A stretch of DNA of 14,248 bases, from positions 1 to 14,248 of the forward strand of contig CAYRJN010000102.1 of assembly GCA_964424545.1 (NCBI GenBank). The letters are read 5' to 3'. Of the stretch, positions 7,002-13,678 are shown in pieces. How positions within the stretch are numbered: position 1 is the first letter of the stretch; every line of letters starts with the position of its first letter. This DNA comes from JAUVIB01 sp964424545. GTDB taxonomy: Bacteria; Calditrichota; Calditrichia; Calditrichales; Calditrichaceae. Under the pieces are notes generated by a model. The model did no database searches, was not told the origin of the DNA, and saw nothing but the letters and a program-made list of their open reading frames with translations. The position numbers and the translations under genes are program-made.

Positions 7002-7027
7002 TGTCCCACCGGGGCATTAATTGGACA
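7002..7027. promoter_or_regulatory. Inverted repeat TGTCC-N16-GGACA, candidate activator site
   Basis: TGTCC (7002-7006) and GGACA (7023-7027) are inverted, separated by 16 nt that include the GC-rich ACCGGGGC, which stands out in an AT-rich spacer. It lies about 135-160 nt upstream of the predicted sigma-54 start of the seven-heme cytochrome, the usual range for an upstream activator sequence. Confidence 0.3.
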
Positions 7028-7134
7028 CTATATCGTAATATTGAGTCATAAAAAATAGTCGATGCGAATTATTTCGGATTCTAAAGCTTTAATATAGAAA
7101 GCGTTGGCGAAAAGTAGTTTTGCACAGGGAGTAG

Positions 7135-7149
7135 TGGCATAAAAATTGC
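7135..7149 (+). promoter_or_regulatory. Sigma-54 (RpoN) -24/-12 promoter for the seven-heme cytochrome
   Basis: TGGCATAAAAATTGC has GG (7136-7137) and GC (7148-7149) exactly 10 nt apart and matches the sigma-54 consensus TGGCAC-N5-TTGC except for T in place of the final C of the -24 box. The predicted start is about 7161, leaving a leader of about 44 nt before the ATG at 7205. It is the mirror partner of the promoter at 6829-6844. Confidence 0.72.
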
Positions 7150-7204
7150 CCGTAATCCAATAATCAATCAGCCAATTTGGTAAAAATATTTTTTCGGAGA
7201 GTGT

Positions 7205-8719
7205 ATGAAAATTAAACTACCCTCATCAACACATAATTTATTATCTTTAATAGGCGCTACCATTGCGGTTATAAGTTTTTTGTTGATCCTATTCCTTTTC
7301 ATTATATCACACATATTTTTATCATCCGGAAATTACCTTGGATTGTTGGTTTATATTGTTCTGCCCTCCTTTATGATAGGTGGATTAATTATTATCCCCA
7401 TAGGCATGCTGATTAAAAGAAGGAAAATGAAAAAATCGGACAGCAGTACGGCGGATTGGCCTGTAATCGATCTGAATGACCAACGTTACAGAAACGCTTT
7501 TTTTATCTTTTCCATTTCAACTACGATTCTTCTTTTACTCTCGGCCATCGGCGCTTATCAAGCCTTTCATATAACGGAGTCGGTAGAGTTCTGCGGAACG
7601 TTATGCCATAAAGTTATGGAACCGGAATATACCGCCTATAAAAATTCAGCGCACGCTAAAGTTGCCTGTGTGGAATGTCATGTGGGTTCGGGTGTTGGCT
7701 GGTACACAAAATCAAAACTTTCGGGCCTGTATCAAGTCTATTCGATTTTAACAAATAGCTATGAGCGGCCAATACCGACGCCTATTACAAGTTTGCGGCC
7801 AGCTCGGGAAACTTGCGAACAATGCCATTGGCCCGGAAAATTTTATCCTAATACGCTGCGGCATGAAAGGCATTATCTGCCGAATAAAGAAAACAGTGAA
7901 TGGGATATTCATCTGCGTATGAAAATCGGCGGGACAATAGCGGCGAAAGGATTTGAAAACGGCGTTCATTGGCATATTAATCCAGAAGTTAAAATTGAAT
8001 ATTTTTCAAGCGGCAATCCCAATGAAGAAATTAACTGGGTGCGTTATACAAATTTAAAGAACGGCGAAAAAATAGTTTATACTATGGGAGAAGACCCTAT
8101 TGAAAAAAATCCGAAGAATGAGAAAAAAATAATAGATATGACTTGTATCGCTTGTCATAATCGCCCGTCTCATAACTATATGGCTCCTTTTGATTTCCTT
8201 GATCAGGCCATTAGCGAGGGGAAAATTGATGAGGGTCTGCCCAATATTAAAGCCCTTGCCTTGCAGATTTTTGAAGATGATTATTCTTCGTCGGATACAT
8301 TATCCGCCGTGTGCGCCGAGAAAATTAAATCATATTATGAAAAGGAAAATCCGCAATTATTCAAGCGGCAAAAAGAAGAAATAGAAAAATCTATCGAAGG
8401 TATAGTGGAAGCGGCGGGGAAAAATATTTTTCCCTATATGCGTGCAAGTTGGAAAGCCTATCCTAACAATATCGGACATTTAAATTTCCCGGGCTGTTTT
8501 CGCTGTCATAATGATGAAATGATTTCGGTGGATGAAGAACATGTAATCAGTAAGAACTGCAATATTTGTCATACCATAGCCGCGCAGGGGAATCCCGATA
8601 ATCTCGCTGCGGCGACCTTTGACTCCTTTCTTGATTTCAAACATCCCGGCGATATTGAAGAAGATGATTGGCGGGATAGTTATTGCAGCGATTGTCATGA
8701 CGGATTAAATCCGCAATAA
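7205..8719 (+). CDS. Inner-membrane seven-heme NapC/NirT-family cytochrome c, ImcH-like
   Basis: This 504-residue protein has two hydrophobic segments near the N-terminus (about 11-36 and 45-70), a cytoplasmic basic stretch (KRRKMKK), and a third segment (about 97-118) that anchors a large periplasmic heme domain. Seven heme sites are seen: CGTLCH at 130-135 (a CX3CH spacing, followed by KVMEPE as in NapC/NrfH heme 1), then CXXCH at Cys155, Cys204, Cys314, Cys431, Cys452 and Cys494. NapC/NirT proteins oxidise membrane quinol and pass electrons to periplasmic carriers. Three membrane segments, seven hemes and about 500 residues resemble Geobacter ImcH, which is needed for extracellular acceptors of higher potential. 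GGAGAG (7196-7201) precedes the ATG. A sigma-54 promoter lies upstream and a strong terminator downstream, so it is monocistronic. The terminal acceptor is unknown; the tetraheme protein is a likely partner. Confidence 0.87.
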   Translation: MKIKLPSSTHNLLSLIGATIAVISFLLILFLFIISHIFLSSGNYLGLLVYIVLPSFMIGGLIIIPIGMLIKRRKMKKSDSSTADWPVIDLNDQRYRNAFFIFSISTTILLLLSAIGAYQAFHITESVEFCGTLCHKVMEPEYTAYKNSAHAKVACVECHVGSGVGWYTKSKLSGLYQVYSILTNSYERPIPTPITSLRPARETCEQCHWPGKFYPNTLRHERHYLPNKENSEWDIHLRMKIGGTIAAKGFENGVHWHINPEVKIEYFSSGNPNEEINWVRYTNLKNGEKIVYTMGEDPIEKNPKNEKKIIDMTCIACHNRPSHNYMAPFDFLDQAISEGKIDEGLPNIKALALQIFEDDYSSSDTLSAVCAEKIKSYYEKENPQLFKRQKEEIEKSIEGIVEAAGKNIFPYMRASWKAYPNNIGHLNFPGCFRCHNDEMISVDEEHVISKNCNICHTIAAQGNPDNLAAATFDSFLDFKHPGDIEEDDWRDSYCSDCHDGLNPQ

Positions 8720-8746
8720 CATTCATCAGCGAAAATGTGGGGAATC

Positions 8747-8784
8747 AAATAGCTCTTAATTTTATGTTAAGAGCTATTTTTTTT
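8747..8784 (+). terminator. Intrinsic terminator after the seven-heme cytochrome gene
   Basis: AAATAGCTCTTAA (8747-8759) pairs perfectly with TTAAGAGCTATTT (8767-8779) around the 7-nt loop TTTTATG, and the T-run continues to 8784. It begins 27 nt after the cytochrome stop. Confidence 0.92.
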
Positions 8785-8871
8785 GCTTTGGCCAAATAAC
8801 GGAATTCTTTTCTAAGCAATTTTGTTGTTTATTAAAAAAAGTAGATTTTTATTTCGAAAATAGTTATATTA

Positions 8872-8889
8872 AATGAACGTATGTTCATT
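8872..8889. promoter_or_regulatory. 18-bp near-perfect palindromic operator before the metal exporter gene
   Basis: AATGAAC (8872-8878) and GTTCATT (8883-8889) are perfect 7-bp inverted arms with the spacer GTAT. The site ends 26 nt before the chosen start, where a repressor would block transcription or elongation. The size and TGAAC/GTTCA arms resemble operators of TetR-family regulators; no such regulator is encoded in the window. Confidence 0.5.
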
Positions 8890-8915
8890 AGTGGAGATTG
8901 TGGAGTGAAATAGTT

Positions 8916-9932
8916 ATGATAATAGAGATAATTAAACATGCGGTAATGATTACTTCCTTCGTTTTTAGTATGATGCTGCTTATTGAGTATATCAATGTTC
9001 AAACGAACGGTATTTGGCAGGAAAATATTAAAAACAGTCGCTGGAGCCAATATTTGATCGCCGTTGTTCTCGGCGCAACGCCCGGATGTTTGGGCGCATT
9101 TACGGTGGTATCGCTGTACTCTCACAGGGTGCTAAGTCTTGGAGCGTTAGTCGCGACCATGATTGCCACCAGCGGCGACGAGGCCTACGTAATGTTAAGT
9201 CTTTTTCCTGGAAAAACGGTAATCCTAACCTTAATTCTGATTGTTGTTGCGCTGATATTCGGTTATCTAACGGACGTACTTATAAAAAATCCATACGGCT
9301 TATTAAAAAAGATGGATCACCAATTTGAAGTTCATAAAGAAGAACAATGTGATTGTTTAAATAAGCAGGTTATAATCAATCAATTGAAAAATATGTCCTT
9401 GGAACGCGCTGCGCTCTTTTTTCTGCTCTCTGTTTTCTTGATAGGCTTTTTAACCTCTACCGTCGGTCCTGCCTCATGGAATTGGGTGAAAATTACTTTT
9501 GTCGTCTCATTTATATTCGGCATCTTTATTGTCTTAACCGTGCCGGAACATTTTCTTGAACAGCACTTATGGGAACATATTTTTAAAAAACATTTGTTAC
9601 GCATTTTTTTATGGACTTTCGGCGCTTTATATGTTGTCCATCTTTTGGAATCTTATATGGATGTCGATCAATGGATTCAAAGTAATACGTTTGTTGTGCT
9701 CGGTATCGCGTCGATGGTCGGTATTATTCCCGAGTCCGGCCCAAATTTACTTTTTGTAACCCTTTTCGCAAAAGGGGCGCTGCCCTTTGCTATTCTTCTC
9801 GCCAATTCGATTGTGCAAGATGGTCATGGTTCGCTTCCTTTGCTTGCTTTTTCGGGAAGGGCTTTTGTGATCGTAAAAATCATAAATATCGTCGCAGGCC
9901 TGCTAATGGGAACCATATTTTTGCTTGTGTAA
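8916..9932 (+). CDS. Putative 10-TM heavy-metal/manganese exporter, ArsP_2-like permease
   Basis: This 338-residue polytopic membrane protein consists of two hydrophobic halves joined by a hydrophilic loop. The halves have related, conserved glycine/proline turns: GATPGCLGAF (53-62) with SGDEAY (86-91) in the first, and GIIPESGPN (269-277) with QDGHGSLPLLAFSGR (301-315) in the second. This is the pattern of the putative 10-TM heavy-metal exporter family (ArsP_2, PF11449 as I remember it), which points to an internal duplication. The loop around 135-147 (HQFEVHKEEQCDC) is rich in His, Cys and acid residues and could bind metal. I chose the ATG at 8916 because GGAG (8902-8905) is 10 nt upstream; a TTG at 8898 is also in frame. 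An operator-like palindrome precedes it. The substrate is unknown. Confidence 0.78.
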   Translation: MIIEIIKHAVMITSFVFSMMLLIEYINVQTNGIWQENIKNSRWSQYLIAVVLGATPGCLGAFTVVSLYSHRVLSLGALVATMIATSGDEAYVMLSLFPGKTVILTLILIVVALIFGYLTDVLIKNPYGLLKKMDHQFEVHKEEQCDCLNKQVIINQLKNMSLERAALFFLLSVFLIGFLTSTVGPASWNWVKITFVVSFIFGIFIVLTVPEHFLEQHLWEHIFKKHLLRIFLWTFGALYVVHLLESYMDVDQWIQSNTFVVLGIASMVGIIPESGPNLLFVTLFAKGALPFAILLANSIVQDGHGSLPLLAFSGRAFVIVKIINIVAGLLMGTIFLLV

Positions 9933-10352
9933 AAAACGCACAATTTTTTGTCTCGGAATTTCAAAAAAGCTAAACTATAATTCATTGCTGCGCGAGATGA
10001 TGAAAAATCTATACCATGCTCAAGATTGAAGATTTATCCTTTCTTTTACAATGTGGATTGTCACAAGCCATTAAATGAAAAAAGAAAAATGACCACGCTT
10101 GATGCGGATAGGCAATCGAAAAACGATTAAAGTACGTTCCATTATTTGATATTCGAATGAATAAATGCGCAAGAACAAACCGTCTGTCATTGCTCTATCA
10201 AGTCGGGATTGCCTTTCTCGATTTACGAATTAATATTATTTAAAATAAAATTAAATTGTAAATTTTAATATTTTTGCTTGCTAAGAGTATCTCTTTTGTG
10301 TTATTTTCTTCTTATTAAAATCTCTATTTTAATATAATAATATCAATAAGGG
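9933..10352. other. 420-nt AT-rich spacer without a recognisable gene
   Basis: No open frame with family sequence or a credible ribosome-binding site is visible on either strand. It holds a small hairpin AATCG-AAAAA-CGATT (10114-10128), the distant inverted pair AGGCAATC (10110-10117) / GATTGCCT (10207-10214), and AAGAG-TAT-CTCTT (10283-10295). No clear terminator follows the exporter gene. The promoter of the downstream gene must lie here, but I cannot place it with confidence. Confidence 0.5.
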
Positions 10353-10358
10353 TTGCCG

Positions 10359-13046
10359 ATGCAGATTTTAGATACCGTTGAATCCAACCGTTTAAAGCTC
10401 TATTTTAAAAATTCTGATCTTTTACAGTTTGAACCTTGTATTTCTTTGGTTATTAATGAGTTTGACGATATTCCCACCGATCGGTTTTTTGAGTTGTTAA
10501 ACTTACTGAAAAATTGGTTTATTAAAGATGTATACTTGCAAACTTCCAATCTTGACGCGCTCTCCAGAATAGATGGAAAGTTGATCAAAGAATTCAGATT
10601 GTATGTACAACTTGTCAAAGATATCGATACCTTACTAAAAAGCAATATAGCCGAATCGGATGAATTTTTAACAAAATATATTTTCTCAACCGCTGAATAT
10701 TACAAAGAATCCAGTCATCTCGGTCAAGCGGTGATAAATATATTCGGCCGCAAAGCGGAGATTTATTCACTTCAATTGCGTAACAAATCTGTAAGAATCA
10801 AATTAAAGAATAGTGAAGATATAGAAGCTTTATTTTTATACGACGGTAAAAAAACGGTCGATTGCACACAGGATTTCAATTTTAATACGGGCTTTTTTAA
10901 AGCTTCAAAATCAACGGATAATAAAAAACTGTTGGTTTTGAGAAAGTTGCGCGTTCAGGAATCAAACGGCAGCCTGATTTATCGCTTGAATCATTTTAAC
11001 AAAGAAATTTTAGAGTCTACATTAAAAGAGATTGTTAAAAAGTTAACGCGATATAAAAAGTCTATTTACGGCGTTTATCACGATTTGGATGAAATTTTGC
11101 GTCTTCCGTATGATAATATGCTGTTTCTTTCCGAAGATAAGAATAAACAAGAAAATTTAAGAAATATCGCCGATTATTTTCTTTCCGATAAATTATATTC
11201 ATCTCAGTATAAATCCATAATAGACAAGGTTTATAAAAATAAATTATCATCCCGCTTCCTGTCAAAATTAAATTCCGTTTTTAGTCGCGTAAAATATTTT
11301 GTAGAAGCGGAAAACAGCCATGTGTTAAACACGGATTTTACTTTTCAATCGGTATTCAAGATTGATGCCGAACGTTTTTATCATGAAACGCCTTATTTTA
11401 ACGATGTCTCTATTAATTTGCTCCGCTCGTTAAGTGCGCGGCATGCTCAGGATATAAGCGATGTAACCGTATCGATACATAATATTTTCAATATGCGCTA
11501 CTCTTTTTCTCAAAAAAAACACCATATCGATTACTTGTTTACACTGGGCGTTGATAAAATTATGTTTAACACGGAAAATATTTTACAAATACTGTCTTAC
11601 GATTCCTTAAACTCTATTTCCGAGATCGATCCGAATTTTTTGGGTTATGCCGAATGGTTTTATTATTTGCACCAGTTAGGCAACTTAATGAAAAAAGGTA
11701 TGGCAAAGAATGATATATTGGTTCTCTATCCCTCTTTGGATTCCGATAACCAAAATTTTAGAATCGCCATACGGGAGCTCGGGCGTATAGGCTATAGTTT
11801 TGAATTGATTAAATATGATGATTTTGAAAATGATATAATTTGTTCTCTGGAGCAGGATAGGATTAATTTTAACAACAAGTTGTTTAAAATTATTCTTTTA
11901 CCGGGAATTAAAAAAATATCTCTGAAACTAATTGAAAAACTCCATAAATTTTTTCAAAACGGAGGGATCGTAATTGCCGTTCAACAACTTCCGGAATCCG
12001 CCGTATACAAAAAGGATAATGATAAATTAAAAATATTAAAACGCAAAATTTGGCTTGACGAAGCGGAGATAAAGAGCACCAATTTCAGACAAAACGAAAA
12101 CGGTGGTTACGGATTCTATCAGCCTGAAATTGAAAAACTGGCGGATATGCTGTTAAACTTGGAAGAGTATATTAATTTTCGTCTTATTGCCGAATTCGGA
12201 CGCATAGAATATATTGTTAAAGAAACCGATTCGGAAATCTATATCTTTGTTACCAATTTAAATGATGATACGTCTGTCCCCTACATCATAAAAACCAAAT
12301 ATCTCGGGAAACCCTTTGTTTGGAATTTTAAAGTAGGGGAATCTTATGCGTTCGGAATGTGGCATATTGAGGGGAAATGGATGTATTTGTCCGATACCTT
12401 AGACGCTCATGAAAGCCGCTTGTTTGTATTGGATAAAAAAAGCTCTTTAAAAACCTGGCAGGTAAAAAAAGCAGCTTTTAAGGGCTGTAAGGTGTTAAAA
12501 CAAAACACGACCATGTTAAAGCTTAAAGGTTGGATGCGGGAAAACAAAGATGTCGATCTGGAGCTCATAAAAGATAAAAAACATATTCGTCAAAAAATAA
12601 AAAATATTAAAATATTACCGCTTTTGGTAATCAGTTCTAAAAAATGGTATTTGGACAGCGATACATTTCAGGGGAAAGTAAACCTCGGCAATTATGCTTT
12701 TAAGGCGCCTTATGAAAGTCATGTTTTATTATATCAAAAGATTATCGTAATTCATAAAGAATATTTAAAGAATCAGAAATTATTTTTGGAAATAGGTAAA
12801 GTTTTGGATTGGTGCACGCTTTTTGTAAACGATGAGCTTGTAGAACAGCTTTTAAGTCCGCCGTGGTTTTTCGATATTACCCGATTCGTTCATGAAGGCG
12901 AAAATAAAATTACCATAAAGGTGGTCAATAATTTATCTAACCGTTTAGCTAAGGACGATCGTCAGCATCATTTCGCGGTGAGAGAATACGGATTATTCGG
13001 GCCGGTACGCATTATTCCCTATAATATATTTCATCTGAAAATATAG
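10359..13046 (+). CDS. Large cytoplasmic glycoside-hydrolase-like protein, distant GH106 (alpha-L-rhamnosidase) type
   Basis: This 895-residue protein has no signal peptide or membrane segment. I recognise it only by parts. HIDYLFTLGVDKIMFN (about 395-410) resembles the barrel segment 'alGvN..i' of large glycosidases. NDILVLYPSLDS (about 450) begins a Rossmann-like, amidotransferase-type domain that continues with KIILLPGIKKIS (about 510) and NGGIVIAVQQLPESA (about 534-548), as in GH106 and GH42 relatives. The C-terminus, from GKVLDWCTLFVND (about 813) through SPPWFFDITRFVHEGENKITIKV to NNLSNRL, is a galactose-binding-like beta-sandwich of the GH2/GH106 kind. I cannot assign catalytic residues, and the N-terminal half is unusually Lys/Asn/Ile-rich and diverged, so activity is uncertain. 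AAGGG (10348-10352) supports the ATG at 10359; a TTG at 10353 is inside the leader. The gene is more AT-rich than the hydrogenase operon, a possible sign of transfer. Confidence 0.6.
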   Translation: MQILDTVESNRLKLYFKNSDLLQFEPCISLVINEFDDIPTDRFFELLNLLKNWFIKDVYLQTSNLDALSRIDGKLIKEFRLYVQLVKDIDTLLKSNIAESDEFLTKYIFSTAEYYKESSHLGQAVINIFGRKAEIYSLQLRNKSVRIKLKNSEDIEALFLYDGKKTVDCTQDFNFNTGFFKASKSTDNKKLLVLRKLRVQESNGSLIYRLNHFNKEILESTLKEIVKKLTRYKKSIYGVYHDLDEILRLPYDNMLFLSEDKNKQENLRNIADYFLSDKLYSSQYKSIIDKVYKNKLSSRFLSKLNSVFSRVKYFVEAENSHVLNTDFTFQSVFKIDAERFYHETPYFNDVSINLLRSLSARHAQDISDVTVSIHNIFNMRYSFSQKKHHIDYLFTLGVDKIMFNTENILQILSYDSLNSISEIDPNFLGYAEWFYYLHQLGNLMKKGMAKNDILVLYPSLDSDNQNFRIAIRELGRIGYSFELIKYDDFENDIICSLEQDRINFNNKLFKIILLPGIKKISLKLIEKLHKFFQNGGIVIAVQQLPESAVYKKDNDKLKILKRKIWLDEAEIKSTNFRQNENGGYGFYQPEIEKLADMLLNLEEYINFRLIAEFGRIEYIVKETDSEIYIFVTNLNDDTSVPYIIKTKYLGKPFVWNFKVGESYAFGMWHIEGKWMYLSDTLDAHESRLFVLDKKSSLKTWQVKKAAFKGCKVLKQNTTMLKLKGWMRENKDVDLELIKDKKHIRQKIKNIKILPLLVISSKKWYLDSDTFQGKVNLGNYAFKAPYESHVLLYQKIIVIHKEYLKNQKLFLEIGKVLDWCTLFVNDELVEQLLSPPWFFDITRFVHEGENKITIKVVNNLSNRLAKDDRQHHFAVREYGLFGPVRIIPYNIFHLKI

Positions 13047-13049
13047 CGG

Positions 13050-13490
13050 TTATTTGGCGCCTTCTTTAATCCATTGCAAGATTCCGTCAACTTGATTTTT
13101 AGTAAGCGGCGGACGACTGTAACGCGCCGGGGGCATTTTTTCAATTCCCCTGAAGCCTTCTGTAATCAATAGATATAATGGAGAAAGCGGAGGGTTATCA
13201 AGATCAATCAGTCTATCTCCCGTGGATAGAATATAGTTTACAAATAAATCGTGTGTATAGACGTCAAGCCTGTTATTGGGGTTTTCAATGGAATGGCAGG
13301 CGGAACCGTATCCGCATTTAGCTTGTAACATGGGACTGATATGCTCGTCAAAAGTCAGCTTACTATCCGGTAGTATAAACTCGGCGTCGGCCGGATTTGT
13401 GCCGCTGTCCCCGCATTTTATAAAATTTGCGGATACCAGCAAAAAGGCGAATAATAAGAAAAGATATTTTTTAATAATTGTTTTTTTCAT
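13050..13490 (-). CDS. Small lipoprotein with PSCyt1-like cytochrome c domain and CX5CH motif
   Basis: This 146-residue exported protein has a hydrophobic signal (about 8-22) followed by FIKCGDSGTNP. Cys26 is the likely lipidated residue, although Lys at the -1 position departs from the usual lipobox. The mature part begins LTFDEHISPMLQAKC and carries CGYGSACH (Cys59, Cys65, His66), then LDVYTH, SPLYLLI, KMPP (Met119) and QVDGILQWIKEGAK. That order matches small membrane-attached cytochromes of the Planctomycete cytochrome C (PSCyt1) type, where the Met of MPP is the sixth heme ligand. The spacing CX5CH is not the standard CXXCH, so heme attachment is uncertain; a disulfide is an alternative. 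The gene ends 3 nt from the end of the convergent glycosidase-like gene, with no terminator between them. No Shine-Dalgarno is seen before the ATG. Confidence 0.68.
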   Translation of the reverse strand: MKKTIIKKYLFLLFAFLLVSANFIKCGDSGTNPADAEFILPDSKLTFDEHISPMLQAKCGYGSACHSIENPNNRLDVYTHDLFVNYILSTGDRLIDLDNPPLSPLYLLITEGFRGIEKMPPARYSRPPLTKNQVDGILQWIKEGAK

Positions 13491-13678
13491 AATCTTAATT
13501 TAAATTTATTAAACTTGCGCCCTATTTTTTAATACAAATTTAGAAAAAATTTTGTAAAAATACGAATTTTATTACTTAAATGTAGAATTAGTAAAAAAGT
13601 TCATTTTTTTTTTATTACGAAAATTACTAAATTAATTTTTAATTATCATTTCTTAATGAAAAGGGAAAATTTCCGATA

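Larger units (their letters stand above)
6750..7204. other. Divergent intergenic regulatory region between two cytochrome genes
   Basis: These 455 bases contain no open frame of note. They hold a sigma-54-type promoter facing each flanking cytochrome gene (6829-6844 on -, 7135-7149 on +) and candidate activator sites between them: the palindrome AAAAGCGCTTTT at 6977-6988 and the inverted repeat TGTCC/GGACA at 7002-7027. Ribosome-binding sites AGGAGG (- strand, about 6752-6757) and GGAGAG (7196-7201) complete it. Confidence 0.75.

Noticed and set aside
7104..7124. A second sigma-54-like element TTGGCG ... TTTTGCA just upstream of the plus-strand promoter
   Set aside because: GG and GC are 14 nt apart instead of the required 10.
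9086..9328. Open frames inside the exporter gene (9086-9328 and 9556-9759, + strand)
   Set aside because: They are out-of-frame shadows; the exporter's conserved motifs run uninterrupted through both intervals.
9932..9955. A-run and T-run after the exporter stop as a terminator
   Set aside because: AAAAAACGCACAATTTTTT gives only an A-T stem with no GC pairs, too weak to call.
13276..13503. Plus-strand frame opposite the small lipoprotein gene
   Set aside because: The minus-strand product has a signal sequence and a recognisable cytochrome-like domain; the plus-strand frame has neither.
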